Positions 1 through 13,655 of a stretch of 64,000 bases of DNA are shown piece by piece. The translations under genes and the position numbers were made by a program. Where the stretch lies: positions 69,002,424 through 69,066,423 of the forward strand of contig NC_086024.1 in NCBI RefSeq assembly GCF_036323735.1, written 5' to 3'. The stretch is from Rattus norvegicus (taxonomy: Eukaryota > Chordata > Mammalia > Rodentia > Muridae). How positions within the stretch are numbered: position 1 is the stretch's first letter; each line of letters starts with the position of its first letter. The notes under the pieces are model-generated. The model searched no databases and had not been told where the DNA came from. It saw only the letters and a program-made list of their open reading frames with translations.

Positions 1-2440
1 CTCACAGAAGAAACATTCATTTGCTTTCTCACAATTATGAGCTCTCACTTGTCCATCTCCGTGTCTAGCCACAAAACCAAACAGAGCTTTCCTGTAGGCT
101 TAAGTTATAGCTAGTGCCAGCACTACTGTACTGCCCAGTGTGATGGCTGGCAAGGTGTGAACTTATCAGCCTCTTAACTAACTGTCTCACTCACAAAAAT
201 AAACAAGTAAACTGCTAACAATAAATGAATCTGTGACTTGTTCGAAATGTTTCTGAATTTGCTGAGGTAGATTCCTGATGAAATCATACCAGTTGGTGGT
301 GGTATTCTCTGATATTAAAATGGCAGGGCGCTATGCCTGAGATGACTCAGCACAGGACCAATAGAGGCAGCGCTGAATGGATGGAATATAAAGTCAGTAG
401 TGAGCTTCTGAATCTTCCGGACACCAGTCAGACACACATATGTGCATAGAGATTTTTAATGAACATCCATGATTGCAGAATCTATACAAAAGGAGGAAGT
501 GAAGCTGAATTGATGTATCTTTTCTCTGAAAGAAACCAATAGCTGCAGCTGGTCTATGAGTGCTATGGGATCATCAATAAACAAGAATGGAGTGCTTTCA
601 ATGCAACAGTTTCAGAATAAACAATGGAAGAGGGGAAAGGATAAAAGAAAATACCCAGGAAAACATGAATTCTATTTTCAAATGATTATTCAATGCCGCC
701 TTACCTTTGAGGACTGGCTACCATGCCAACAAGAAAAAACAGAAGGACATACAAAAACAAATAACAACAAACATCAAAGATTCTTTTGATTTCATTTTCT
801 AAAACATACAGCTTTTCTATAGTGCTCTCTTTGAAGTATCAGTGGTGAAGTGGCTCCGAGCAGATACCTGCAATCTGGTGCATGCTTTTTAGTTATTCTG
901 TGTTTTACTTCTGTTCCACTTGGCTGCACTGTTATCCCTCCAGGTTAATACCTCACTGTCAAGGATAGTGCCTCTCAGGGAAGTTCAGCCACTTCTTTCA
1001 GAAGCTCTTTCAGATCCTACCACTCACTGTCAAAAATTCTGGCATCTTCTATTGGTTTTTCATTCCCTTTTATGTATCATCTTTTATTGTTTTTTTCTTC
1101 TTTATATGTTTTCCCCCTCTCCTCCTGCTGTTCTTGTTATCTTTAGTCCCACCGGTTCTCAGTTGCTGTCTTCTTTGTCTTCTCCTTTTGACTGGCAGCT
1201 TCTTTGACTCCTTTACAGAATCTCTGGGATTCTCTGCTACCATTTTCTTTTCCTCTAATCAATGTCATCTTTGTGTAAAACTACAGCGCTCTTTGGTTTG
1301 TCCTGTCGGCAATTTGCCTTGTTTTGCCTGAAGGATAAACTGTATTTTGCTACAGACCTACACCGTACCCATCCATCTACCTGGAGATGATTTCATGTAC
1401 TTAGGATGCCAAGGGACAGAAACAAAATAAATAAACAGCATTTCCCTAAAAGTCCTAATGTATTTTCAAATATCATCTACAGATTGCTTTCCTCACTAGT
1501 AATAATTGACAAGAGAGAAATTGAGTATAAAGGAAACTTATTTTCATTAAAGTCATGGGCAGTATAGGTCTGCCATTTTTTTTGCAAAGTTCCAAAAATG
1601 AAATACATGTGCACATAAATATGCTTGTTACTTCTATAAACAAAATAAATTCTCTCTCATGTGTAACTGGTATGTGATTGGTATGGCTGAGAATTCTGTA
1701 TAAACACATGAGGAGCATGAAAAACTGGCTTCATTCTCAAAACTATAAAACAACACTCTTCAGTTCTTTCATTATTCAAACTGTTGAGATATTTTATTTA
1801 TTTGGTCCATTCTCAGGTAAGTCTTTATCCAGTGTATTGAGTTTTAGTTTAGCATATCTTTTTCCTTTGGTTAGTATTCACTTCAATTAAACTATAATCA
1901 CTCACTCCTCAACAATCATAGCTCTTACTCTTTTAAATTTCTCCCTCTGGCCCAGAAATACTCAGAAATCCTTTCTGATTCTCAGCCTCTGGAAATAAGA
2001 GCAAACAGTTAATGAAATGCTGGCTGTGTAATTCAATTTATTTCCTTCACTTCAGTTCACTTCTAATGGTGGGTCCTGAACCATCTTCATCTACTGGTAT
2101 ATGTCTGATAATTGAAGAAAATATCTCATACGTCAGATGTATGACTTCTCCATCAACTTCATCTCTAGAAATTCTGAAAGCCAGAAGTCAAGTGAGGTAG
2201 ACATTTCCCCTTCTTTACTCTCTATGTAAATATTCTGCTTCTACTAACCTGCCTTTCAGAGGAATTGAAGTAAGCCTTTAGACTTGAGATTTGAGGCACT
2301 AGTCTCAATGCTTAAGTATCCAAACACCTTCCTTACACTACCTAAGGATCTAGTATGAAATAAAAGCACAGGATTCAACTGTTTAAAGCTCCTTGAGAAC
2401 TTTACAACAACTACTACAAGCTGTTAAGCAACAAATTTGA
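1..2440. other. Unassigned intergenic DNA
   Basis: I see no gene, repeat family or RNA here. Short open frames occur (the longest, 920-1207 +, is 95 codons), but they lie in T-rich sequence and have no recognisable motif, so they are best read as chance. The segment is AT-rich and has no long simple repeat. Confidence 0.5.
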
Positions 2441-2446
2441 ATGCAG

Positions 2447-2660
2447 GGCCCTGTATGTCTCAATGGGTCAGGTGCTTATATTATGTGGGCGATCCTCCAA
2501 GTCCTGGCTCTAAGAACAGCCCTCATAGACATAGTTACAATGCTTGTGGTGCATTTCCCTGGAAACAGACTGGCTCACTTTCCCATGAAATTTTAGCTCA
2601 TCACTGAATCTCAAATCAAGTTCTTTTGAACTTGAACTATTTCCAAAAAAAAAAAAATGT
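2447..2660 (+). repeat. Possible decayed tRNA-derived SINE (ID/B4-like)
   Basis: The stretch from about 2447 has the layout of a tRNA-derived rodent SINE: a 'gggtcaggtgctta' segment that resembles the A-box half, a 'cctccaagtcctggctct' segment in the B-box half, a 'ttgtggtgca' motif like the B1/B4 body, and a 13-bp A-run at 2645-2657 that could be the tail. The match is weak and no target-site duplication is visible. Chance similarity is possible. Confidence 0.3.
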
Positions 2661-4635
2661 AATATTTGTGTTGCACAGTAATTAAGATGCCTGCTTTTCT
2701 GCCTTGGATTGATTTCTGGTTTCGTTTATTTGTACTTTATTGCTTCTTTTAGTTTTAAATCATAACTATTAGATAAGTATTTCCTTTGCATAGTTCTTGT
2801 CTACCATCAGTCATGGTGAGGAAGAAGTATTCTTTTCAGTAACAGTGTTAAGGATATAAAACAAATAAAAAAGGAAAGGGGGGCTCATTTTTTCCTAGAC
2901 CATTGGCTATGGGAAAAATTGAATATATGGAGAGAAAGAAAAGTAATTAGAAGTTTGATATAATCTCTCCTTCTGTAGATTTGTTATGGCAGAAAGAAAA
3001 GAACCATTTCTCTACTCCTTGCTTGGGGATGTAAGAATGTGACTGCCAAGTGTGTGGCGCCTGCCACATCTTTAGGAAAGAAGAGAACAGATAAGACTGG
3101 AGCTAATCTACTATAAATTGTCAATGCAAAGGCAAAACTTTTGCCTCAAAAGTGATCTTTTTTCTGGCCAAATATGAGTGACCATGGCCAGGGAATACAG
3201 ATTTAGGTCACCCAAAATTCTGTGCCCAAAATGATAACTATTCATTTGGATTTTTGCAAAAAGGGTAAAAAAGAAAGAAACTAAGGTATTCTTAGAATAC
3301 ATTGGTAGATCCTATAAGTAGACATGTTAAAGCAGAGTAGGAAAGTCTCTTATTGGCTTCAGATGCTGTTGGATGGCATTGTTAGCTGTTGTGATTGGTG
3401 CAAATTAGGTGTCTGCCCATCGCAAAAGATTAAACTAATGGTGACTATCATGTTCATTTATGTAGAGAAAGTGATATCAAGAGGGCTTAAAATGATCCAA
3501 GATTATTTGTCTTTGTACTTGCAGCATTTAAATCTCTCCACAGTCACTCAAGTTCTAATCAGTTAACTACCCAGGCCTTGCAGAAGCTTTAGTGGAATGT
3601 GATACTCTCTCTAGGAACATTCATTCATAGTTTGCATGTATTAAATGTGACTTCTAGGCCAATTCATGTTAAGGTGGAAGCTAAGAGAACCACCTATATG
3701 CTTATTATGATTATTGTAAAGAAAAATCTGTAAGGTGATCGATCCTATGGTAGGAGGTGCGAGGTATCGAGGAAAGAGATGCAGAGAAGACTTAAAGAGA
3801 TAATTCATCATTTAATAGCTCTCTCTGATTTATCAGAGGACCTCAGTTGAATTCTTCACACCTATGTCTGCTGACTCACAGCTTCCTGTAACTCCAACTG
3901 TCTCTTCTGGCCTCACATACATGACTTACACTGACAAGATTTACACATATCCATATAAATATACTTTCAAATATATAAGTATTTGGGTGTCCTTAAAAGC
4001 ATGGGAAAGTTTCAGACAACATTATGATCCTGACAAAGTCAAAAAGAATGACAAGACTTTTGGATCCTCAGATATAGGGGAGTATGGCAGCAATGACAGC
4101 ACAAAATATCAGGGCTACCCTCTTGACGTTGCATGAATCAGTGCTCCATCTCAGGACCAACACCAGGTCAAGGATCACACCTTTCCTAGTTCTGCAAAAC
4201 TTTACTTCACCAGCTTCTTTGCAGTGAATTAAAATGCTGTCAGAAGACAGAACAGAAGTGCTGTATCTCAGATTCTTGTAAAACATTTTTTTCTATTATC
4301 CAAAAGTAACACATTAAAATAGCCCTGCAAATGAGATAAATATTGAAATGAGTAGGAAAAATGTTGAAATGAACACAGAAGGATATGCTTCCTAGTTCTA
4401 GTGCATTTGAGTAAAGAACTCAGCATGTTGAGGTGCTAAGACATAAGTGTTAAAGCATTAACAAATACCCATTAAGAAAAACATCTTTGTCGGGAGCATA
4501 GACTCTCTGGCCTGGGTGGGAACTTGATAGGGAAATAGGGTATGTAATTCGGTTATGAAACCATTCCTCAGACAGTTTTACTTCAAGGCATTATGCTGTT
4601 TGTTTTTTGTCTGCTTGTTTGTTTTTGCTGTTTTT
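2661..4635. other. Unassigned intergenic DNA
   Basis: No gene or repeat family is recognised. T-rich low-complexity sequence with TGTTT-like steps lies at about 4595-4650. Open frames of up to 90 codons (3864-4136 +) show no domain features. Confidence 0.45.
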
Positions 4636-4789
4636 ATTGTTGTTGGTTTCCACTTTGACAAAATTCAGGGTCATCTGTGAAGAACAAATTTTGGGAATAT
4701 ATTTCTGCAAGATTAAACTCTAGGCAACTCTGTGGGTACGTTTTTATTTAAGGATTGGTGGGAGAATGCTTGACTACCATGAGGTTCCT

Positions 4790-4995
4790 GGACCCTCCTT
4801 TCGGCAGGTTGTTGTGTTTTATAAAAGAGAAGAAAATATGTTTGCTGGAGATGAGGTATGATGTGGAGGAAGGGGTGCCTCTGTGGGCCCATGCTCAGGA
4901 ACCCCTTCCCCTGATGGACCAACCACAGGATGGGATAGTGTAGAATAGAGTTTAATGCCCTCATGGGGAGGGGAGTTGAGTGAGTAGAGACAGAG

Positions 4996-5056
<61 letters not shown>

Positions 5057-5219
5057 TGACCGATGGTAAGGATGGTAAGAAGCAAGAGAAAGAGGAGAGC
5101 AAGAGCAAGAGAGCAGGAAAGAGAGGAGAGAAGGGTCAAGCATACACTTTTATAGTGTATTAGGCACACCTGGCTGCTGCCAGTTAACCTTTTGGCAGAG
5201 CTTGAACTAAATGCTAACA
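4790..5219 (-). mobile_element. Possible antisense ERV solo LTR
   Basis: Read on the minus strand, this block has LTR-like order: a start like TGTTAGCA (5212-5219), a TATA-like actataaaag (5147-5156), a long CT-rich leader with the microsatellite, and an ATTAAA polyadenylation signal (4951-4956). CT-rich R regions of this kind occur in rodent ERVK-class LTRs. I could not find a matching target-site duplication and the left edge is unclear, so both identity and limits are uncertain. Confidence 0.35.
5002..5051. repeat. (GA)n microsatellite
   Basis: About 25 uninterrupted GA units are followed by a short G-run. It creates long Ser/Leu-repeat open frames on the minus strand that are artefacts. 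Confidence 0.97.
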
Positions 5220-5430
5220 CTTGGTGGTATAAGAAAGCAGGAAGAACTAGCTACAGGGAGCATTCCTCCACTGTCTCGGCATTGTTTCCTGCCCTGATTT
5301 CCCTTCATAATGGACTGTAACTTGTAAGCTAAACTAAATTCTTTCCTCCCCAAGGTGGTTTTGGACAGGTTTTTGTTTCTTTGTTTTGTTTGTTTGTTTG
5401 TTTTACCAGAGCAATAGTAAGCAAATTTGC

Positions 5431-7477
5431 ACAACCATACTAAAGAAATAGGTGAAATATCTGTTACTTAGAGAATATATTGCATTTTTTTCCTTCCCAG
5501 AATCCCCACCATCCAGCAATCAGTATGAGCCTAGCCACCATGACATCTGGCTGGGATTACTCATTTTCTGAATGGTACAGTTTTCTGTATTGTTTACTTA
5601 TTTGTTTTTCCCCTGTTGCTTTCACTCTGATGTGGGCAGAAAGTTAAGTGTATTTTTTCCTGGTCCTTCGGTTTTTATTTCTCTTTCTCTAATGAGCTCT
5701 CCCTGCCACGTGACTGCCTGCTAGCATGTTACAGAAGTTCTCGCCAGGTACTCCAGAAGCATAGCCTTTTCTTCCATTAACTTTCTTGTTTATTCATTCA
5801 AGCTACTGAGTGTTGAAACTTTGCCTTCCCTGTTGTTTGTTTGTTTGTTTTAAACTTAAAAAAACATATTAAGCTATTACTTAAAGCTGTTATTAAATAT
5901 TTTATTTACATGGTAATTTTATCAGAGTAGTTGTGGGAGGGATATTCTAAGGAGAGAAGAGCAAGTTCTAAGAGCCCTGAGTTTGGGGAAATGACTGGAA
6001 GATACTAAACATAAAATTAGATAAATCTAATAGATCCAATAAACCCTCAGACCTTGAAAGGCCTCCTAGACCATATGAGAACAATAAGCTTAATTCAAGT
6101 AAGAATGGCGAAAGTCCATGTGGTGATGTAGTCTGGCCTTATATACTAGAGAATACGCAAGAGAAGAAACAGGAATTATTTAGGAAAACATCATGACAAT
6201 GCAAATGAGAGATGTGGCAACATGAACCAGGGCAGCTACAATGGGGGAGCAGTAATTGTTATTTGAAACTTATTAAAGCCTAACAATGTGTGAACATTGC
6301 AGTAACCACACATATAGGACATCTGGAAATATCAGCTTCAAGGTGGTCTTTGAAGCCATCAGACTAGTTCAGTTCATCATAGAAGTAAGTATACAGAGAA
6401 AAAAGGAAAGCTTTTCAGAATTTAGCTCTTCAGGAATTTTTTAGCTAAAGGCCAGAGAGATAAAAAGGACAGCAAGAGGACATAAGGGAAATCCAGGAAA
6501 ACGGAAAGAATGCCAAGTGCTAGTCAATGTCTAGGAGATTAAATTAAAATGAAGAGAATTCTATCAGAAGAGAACCTGTAGTACTGAGAGATCTTGTAAG
6601 ATAAAGAATGCTCTTGGGAATCTTACCAAGATTGTGGCTGGAATTTTTTTAAGGCAAATGCCCAGGCTTCATTGAATCTAACAGGCAAAGCTTGGCCAAG
6701 GATCCCCAATATGCCCAATAAAGAAAGAAGTAATGATTAAAAGCAAAAAGAAGATGCAGTCATTGTGACTATATTGGGAAGAACACATAAAAGTATCTAG
6801 TGATCCCAGGTCCATCTTCTGGTTGCTAAAATGAGGTTTAGATTTAAATATGGGGCAGGCTATGCCACTTCCCAGTCCAGTCCAGTGTGCATTGTCTGAG
6901 TTCTAGAGCAAGATACTATGTCCTGCAAAGCTATGTGGTAATTTGATAAATTATTGGTCACTAAGGACTTAGGAGACATCCTTGCTCTCCGTAATTGTCT
7001 TCATCTGAATGACATTCAGCCCTTGGAGGTATTGCTCTTCTCGGAATTTAAGGTTCCTTGGGAGGAAAAGGTTACTGACAGTAAGTTACCTTGCTGCCTT
7101 CGTCAATGTACAGATCCAAACTGAAGATAAGATTGCCAGACTTTCAGTCTGCATTTAGACCTTGTGGGAGTAAGGGAGAAGTAAATGTATCTTTTAGCAA
7201 AAGTGGCTTCTAAGGAGCAGTGTCAAGATCAGTAGTGCTGCAAGGACATAGGAGCCAGATTAGAAGGATTCAAGAGGAGCTAGAGGAAAAAAATTGGAAA
7301 TGATGAGTATAAATTGGTGAAGATACTTTGTTACAAAATACAGAAGTTTTGCTAGAGAGCATATAGAAAGAAAGCAATGGGGATCTAGAATTGAGCAATA
7401 TATTTGTCATCAAGAAAAATGATAATATTATGTATGATGAGCTGGAAGATTTTATGACATAGTACTGTCTTAGGCAT
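5431..7477. other. Unassigned intergenic DNA
   Basis: No gene or confident repeat is seen. Short TTTG runs occur at about 5836-5851. The stretch from 6000 to 7000 is A-rich on this strand and lacks open frames above 60 codons. Confidence 0.45.
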
Positions 7478-7815
7478 GGCTCTATTGCAATGTAAAATAT
7501 TATGACCAAAGTGAATTGGAGAAGAAAGGGTTTATTTTAGCTTAAAAATCTCATGTCATAATCTATTATTAGGGAAGTCAGGGCTGCAGGCAGGAACTGC
7601 AGTACAGGTCATAGAAGAATACTGTTTACTTGCTTTCTCCTCATAGCTTCCTCAACCTTCCTTCTTATACAACTCAGAACAAATCTAGAGTGAGATGAGC
7701 CCTCTCAAATCAGCTAATCTAGAAAATGCCCACAAGTCAATCTGGTAGATTTATTCTCTTAATCTAATGTTTTTTTAAAACAAAATGACCTAGCTTGTGT
7801 CTAATTGATGAAAAC
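7478..7815 (-). mobile_element. MaLR-type LTR, antisense
   Basis: The plus strand reads as the reverse complement of the same LTR family as 4640-5430: 'tattatgaccaaagtgaattgg' near the start, 'agaaagggtttattttagctta', 'tcttatacaactcagaac', and 'gacctagcttgtgtctaattgatg' at the far end. Order and spacing fit a whole but decayed solo LTR. No internal region adjoins it. The exact subfamily is not resolved. Confidence 0.6.
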
Positions 7816-10800
7816 AAACAAATAAACTAAAAAACCAACCAACTAACAATTAACAGCAATAACTTCAAAATAACAGTACAAGACAAATGTAGAAGAGAAT
7901 TCCTGTAGATGACAAGAGGAGATGGAATATATTCTGTAGTAGAGGACATAGCTATTCTAAGGCTGCTGGACATCTGATCTATGTAACAGTGAGAAGACAG
8001 GTTCTGACATGCCCACAGTTTCCTAACACCTGAACAGAGACTGAATATACTTCCGTTTTGTTTTCAAGGTGAATAATCTCACACAGTGATTTGCAAAGGC
8101 AAAGGAGGCAATTTAACATAGTAGCTATGAGTACTGAAAGAGTAAAAAGTATGGGCTTAGTTTTGCCTTGAGAAACATAAATTTTTGATCTTCCAAAAGT
8201 CATGGTGTGAATTAAAAGAGAAATCAGTGTGTTCAAGCATCTAGATTCTGTGCTAGATATCCATAGGCCTCAATGTGTCACCTAGGAATGGTGGCAAATA
8301 AGAAGAGCCTATGAACGGATCCTGCCCATACAGGTAATAGCAGAGGATTAGGTTTGGTCCATGTTGAACTAAATTTCTTTCCTTCTTCCTTTTCATTCAT
8401 CATCCTGTCAAGGGTGCACAGAGTTTGAAGACATAGAAGATGGTAGGGCCACTGGTCAGAGGATGAATACCTTTTGACTTAAGATGAGCCAGAAATATGC
8501 TTTTATTACCTTTATCCTCTAAAATTCTTGACTAGTTTATTAGATGCTGAAGAATTAATTGTATCTAACCAACCCAAGATATATTTAATAAAATGTTAAA
8601 CACTACCAGTTAATGTATGTAGTATCAGAGAAAGCAAGTAAATTTAGGATGGAGATCTGCAAACACCAAGGTCTCTTCAGCATTAGTTTAGTGTTTATAA
8701 GAGTCTCTCCTGCTACTGCACTGCTCACAATACAGGCAGCAACTTTTCCCATTTCAGAGAACCAACAGGTACCCTACTAAGATGTTATCTGTGAGTCCTT
8801 GGCTACCAGAAATTCCCAAGCCAGGATCCTCTCACCTGAGAAGTGTGTTTATGTCAAAGCCACAAATCTTGTTCCTCATTCTCATTATACCTCCTGCCTA
8901 GGAATCACTGAACCTGATAGCATGCTTGCAATGTGATTTCTCCCCTCTGCTATGTGGGTTCTGATTTCTCTCTGCAAAATCTTTACTCTGCTATCTCTGC
9001 TGCTGGGCACTAGGCTCTCCTCAGCCATCCTGAACATATTATTACCCATATGTCTATCTGTCTATGAATTTATTTAAATCTTGTGGTCTGAAAAAGCAAT
9101 CTGTCTCCATGCCCTTTATTGGGTCCAAGACCTTTTGATATTCTCATACAGCTTGTCTTCTGTTCTCCTGCATAAGAAGCCATCATTCCTCCCAACACAT
9201 AAAACCTACTGTGACAGTAAATGAAGAGTGGCGTTAGGTCTTGTCAGAAACTCAATCTATAAGCCATCTTAAACAGCCAGCACTGTTTTCTTGACTCTTC
9301 TCTAAGTAGAAATGCAACTGAAATAAATAATTGAGGGTATGTATCACTGAATAAATCAGGTTATGAATATCTAATTTATTGATGCCGAGTATCTGCTACT
9401 CTAAGGTTTATATTACAAGTAGGTCACAAAGGAAAACAATGCCACTTACCATCTCTGTGTGGACAGACAGGAGGTGACATTTTTTCAATTAGCAATATTA
9501 TAATTGCCATCCTGGAATTTGCTTAATTTTTCTAATTCAAAAGGAATCCAATTTTCTTTTTTTATACCTTTCTGCTTATTTAATTGGAGCTTAACATTAG
9601 GAAGAACTCTTTAATATTCAGGAAGCCTGTCTCAGATAGCATCATGTCATGAATATTCCCCGCAGTAAAGTCATACTTCTTCTTTGACCTTGTTGTCATT
9701 GTTTTGTTACATAAATTATTCACCCCAGTATGTCTTATAGATTAAATACCCTGGAAACAAATTAGAAGCATCCCGGTGGCTTAGAAATGTCAAGGAAGTC
9801 TTCTTTTTTTCCAAATACCTCCTGCAAAATGGGATGACAAAAAATATCCCCACAAAATAGGCAATGTGAGGTTTAGGGATCAAATTACACCTCTGCACTT
9901 TAAATATTTTTTGTTGATTTAAGAGGAACATATTGCATGTTGATTATTGATATGTAGAGGAGATAAATCAATATTCCTTCTCATGCCCTTTGCCTGGAGC
10001 AGACTGTGCCAAACTTCCTTTACCCAGGAACTGAGTGTTTGGCAGTAAAACACCTGTGCAGTTCAACAATAAGATGGGCCAATGTGCCCTGGCTACTGCA
10101 GTGACTCCAGGTCATTCTCACCTAGAAGCTGGATGAGCATTCATCCTCCAAGAATAAAAAGATTTCACAAAAGAACAGGAAGCTCATTGGCTCATTGCTT
10201 CCCAATAACAAAGGGAAAAGAACAAACAAATCTCTATTAAGCAAGTAACCCCAGATGCTCAGGGAAAAGGCAAAGATTTTTAAAATACTTTGAAACAACT
10301 GACACTTTCTATGCCCAGATTTATTCTAATTTTATAGATACTAATTGATATCATTAAAAATAACCCATGAAACTTTTGTTTTTAAAGTCACACTTTAATT
10401 GAAAACTGAAGCTAGAGAGGAGAAACTTGGTCATTACACACAGGCAAAAAATGAGAGGAGATTTAAATGTAGGAAGTATGATGATGCTTTATACACTGTT
10501 GCCTTTATCCTTAAGTCTGTGTGCCACAGTATATTTAAAAAGGCATAGTTACCATTTGATGTAGGCAAATTTACATCCAGGTTTTTAATGTATATGTCTA
10601 AACAAAGATGGGCTGGCTATAACAAGAGGAGCAAAAAGAGAATTGATTTTCAACATATACATTTGTTACAGATTACATAACATACTACTGTTGGGTGAAA
10701 TGGTACCTAAATAAAGGCTTTCTACATGGACAAAGGAAATCAAGCTTCCTCTTCTTTGCAAAGTCATGCTGGTGTGCAAAGATTGCTATGAACATTGACT

Positions 10801-13290
10801 AGATCTAGTTAAGTCAGTTGTTTCAATGACAATAAGGCCAAGACATTAAGACCAAAATAAAACAACAGCAAGCAATATAATAGTTCATTGAAACTTTAAA
10901 AGTCATTGTAAAGACATAATGTATGGACTTGAAAACCATTGTGGTGAGACAAGTTGTAATGTCTTTTCAGATGCTCTACCAAACTGATTTTTCTAAAATC
11001 CAGTAGATTCTGAGGTTATCTACAACTTTAAACTGCCTTCAGAGGCAAAGGCTCCAATTAGCAGAAATCCTGTAGCTATGCATGGTGTGTTGTGTCCCAC
11101 CATATCCACTCACATGCCCACTGGACACCCACATAAGGACAGCCTTGCAGTGCAGGCTGGGGTGCTTGACAAAGCAGGCTCTTCTTTAAAGACGGCTGCA
11201 TGTGGTTCTGTGCTATAGCTACAAACAATAAGTTTGTTGTGCTCCTTGCTTCACAAATAACTTCTCTAATTGAGAATAATAATTACCCTGGAACCATTTA
11301 GTTTAGGAACCATTGTATCTTGCAGATACTAGGTAGGAAAAGAAATTCTGAAACATATTTAACCCTTCAAGATGCCATGACCTTGTATAGAGCAAAGTCA
11401 ATTTTGGACTGACTTGTGTAAAAAAGATTTCCTCAGAGGCATGAGGAAGATGGCAGTGAATAAAGTGATATACCTCTCATTTAAAGAAGTGCACACTCTA
11501 GATGGCTTTAACACCCTCTTTACCTCAGACACAGGCAGCATTCCCTTGACACCTCTGCTTGGATGGGATGAGTAGTAAAAGTGCTGCCACATGGTCTGTG
11601 ACATCTGTGCCCTGAGATGCTCGCATGTTGCTCCCTTTTGCCTCATATAGCATAGATCATAGATGATATAGGATAGGAGCAATCTGTGTAGCATAATTGG
11701 GCTGTGTCTGTACGCTAAGAACAAAGGTCTGAAGCCGTACTGGTTCTCAGGACTGTGTTGCCTGCCTTCTTACTAAGATTCGCCCACCAGAATTAACCCT
11801 TCAATATCAGATTTGAGAACCAAATAGAAGGCTGAAGCATGTGCTCTACAAACAGTCCACTGGAAGCAAATACTACTGGAAAAGACCTCACCTTGAATGA
11901 ATATTGAATTGGGTTTGTACTGCCACAGAAAAATAATGAAGTCTCCAGTTATCTAATAGATCCATAGGAAATCTTTAGAAATACCTAATGTTTTTGCTAG
12001 CACCAATTATTACTAGGAGGAGAAGGAATTCTGGTTTGCATCCCTCTGATAACTGCGTTCTCCTCATGCATTTAAAAAGTTCATTAGCGTGATAACAATA
12101 AAGGCAATGGAAAATTATACTGTTCATATACAGGTGTATTAATCTTGCCTACAAGGAAGCCTAAGCTTGATTCATGAGAATCCTGATAAATATCTCAAAA
12201 AAAGTTGAATATTCATTTGTTTTATTCCACTGCTTTCATCTTCATTATGTAACTTAAATTATATTGTCTATGAGCTATATGGCTCTGCTGGTTAATTTAT
12301 GCTCTCCATAAGATTAACTTTCGCTGTGCATCTATTAAAATTTGAATTAAAATTTTCACCACTGAGTATGACCACATTATTTTCAGAGACTTATGTATTC
12401 CATATTTGTTATGACAATGGAGACACAAAGGAGAAAATAACAGATAAAATCATCTGATTAGAGTTCAAAGCTCTAACGAAGACTTGGTAACAGTGACTAA
12501 TGTTCTTGTTAGTATTACTTGCTGAGCACTTCCCTTCCTCTTCTTATTCTCTTAAGAAGCAAGAAAAAAATTCTATCATGGAGAGGGTCAGACAATTTTC
12601 AGCCTATACTCCCTTATCTTCCCATCAAATCCTGATGCTCATACAGAGCAATGAGCCTTTGAAAATAATGGTTTGTGGCCTTGGTAACTGAAGGCAATAA
12701 GCAATATAGCCATGGCCAGATCTCATGATGGGAATGAAATAAACTCTGTCACTACTTTTTATCTTTTTTTCCCAGTTCTTTCACACCTTTGAATCATTCT
12801 TCATTTTCTAGCCTTTAGCATTGGTCTTCATTATTTTTTTTCCAAAAGTGTTGTACCAAGGTCCACAGCCAGAGGAATCGCTTTCAGAAGAGAAAACACA
12901 ATTCTTTTCTCAAACTGCTGGAGATGAATGTTTTGACTTTCATTGCTTTGGATCTAGGAAATGTAAATGGTGTTTCATTCACGGCACAAAGCCGACTGTT
13001 TTAATTTTCAGAATGGCATGAAGATGCTCTAAAACATCACCTCCTCTACATGGCTCCAAAGCCTCTGCCTGGCATTCAGCCTTGCAACCTGGCCTCCTTG
13101 CAACACTGCATCTTGCCCTTACCCCTTTGTGTCATGAGTGTAGTATGTCAAGGGCATATCAGACTAGTTTATTTTTCCAACAATATCAGAATTTATTGCA
13201 GAAAAATAAGTTCACTGACTACATTGATTTTATTGGCAAGTTTTCCAAGCAGTCCTGATTTCCTGTGGTTGTTATTCAAGGCAAGTACAG
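7816..13290. other. Unassigned, largely unique-looking DNA
   Basis: This 5.5-kb stretch is the longest without a recognised element. Open frames are short; the longest is 11398-11724 (-), 108 codons, with no motif I recognise. Nothing resembles a tRNA or a processed transcript with a tail. Old, unrecognisable repeats may be present. Confidence 0.45.
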
Positions 13291-13331
13291 GTTTTCTCTT
13301 TCCTTTCTTTCTCTCTTCCTTCCTTTCTTTT

Positions 13332-13381
<50 letters not shown>

Positions 13382-13482
13382 TTCCTTCCTTTCTTTCTTT
13401 CTTTCTTCCTTTCTTTCTTTTTTCTTTCTTTCTTTCTTCCTTCATTCCTATTTTCCTTCCTTCCCTCCTTTCTTCCTTTTTT
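13291..13482. repeat. Polypyrimidine (CTTT/CTTC)n tract
   Basis: About 190 bp of almost pure pyrimidine on the plus strand, with CTTT units and some TTCC units. It gives the Phe/Leu/Ser-rich open frames around 13050-13597, which are not genes. Confidence 0.97.
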
Positions 13483-13531
13483 ATGTCAATATTTCAAATC
13501 ATACATCACACATCACATAGAAAATTTTCTC

Positions 13532-13534
<3 letters not shown>

Positions 13535-13576
<42 letters not shown>
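13535..13576. repeat. (GT)n microsatellite
   Basis: About 21 GT units, followed to about 13655 by imperfect TG-rich sequence. Confidence 0.97.
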
Positions 13577-13577
<1 letters not shown>

Positions 13578-13655
13578 GGGGTATGTGTGTGTGTTGATGT
13601 TTCTATGCATGTGTCTATGTGTGTGTGTCTATTTGTATGTGTGCTTATGTTTGTA

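Larger units (their letters stand above)
4640..5430 (+). mobile_element. Old MaLR-type LTR, interrupted
   Basis: The left part (about 4640-4780) resembles the start of a rodent MaLR-type LTR ('cactttgacaaaattc', then 'ggtcatctg'). The right part (5220-5424) resembles its 3' half: 'gtataagaaagcagg', 'cttcataatggactgtaac', 'aagctaaactaaattc' followed by 'tttcctccccaa', and the near-terminal 'agagcaatag'. Between the two lies a GA-rich block that does not belong to it. A TG/T-rich run at 5360-5404 has grown inside the 3' end. The family name (MT/ORR1 group) is tentative because it was not compared with a library. Confidence 0.45.

Noticed and set aside
13050..13597. Phe/Leu/Ser-rich open frames resembling membrane proteins
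   Set aside because: They come from the CTTT tract and the GT microsatellite; no start context, domain or conservation signal.
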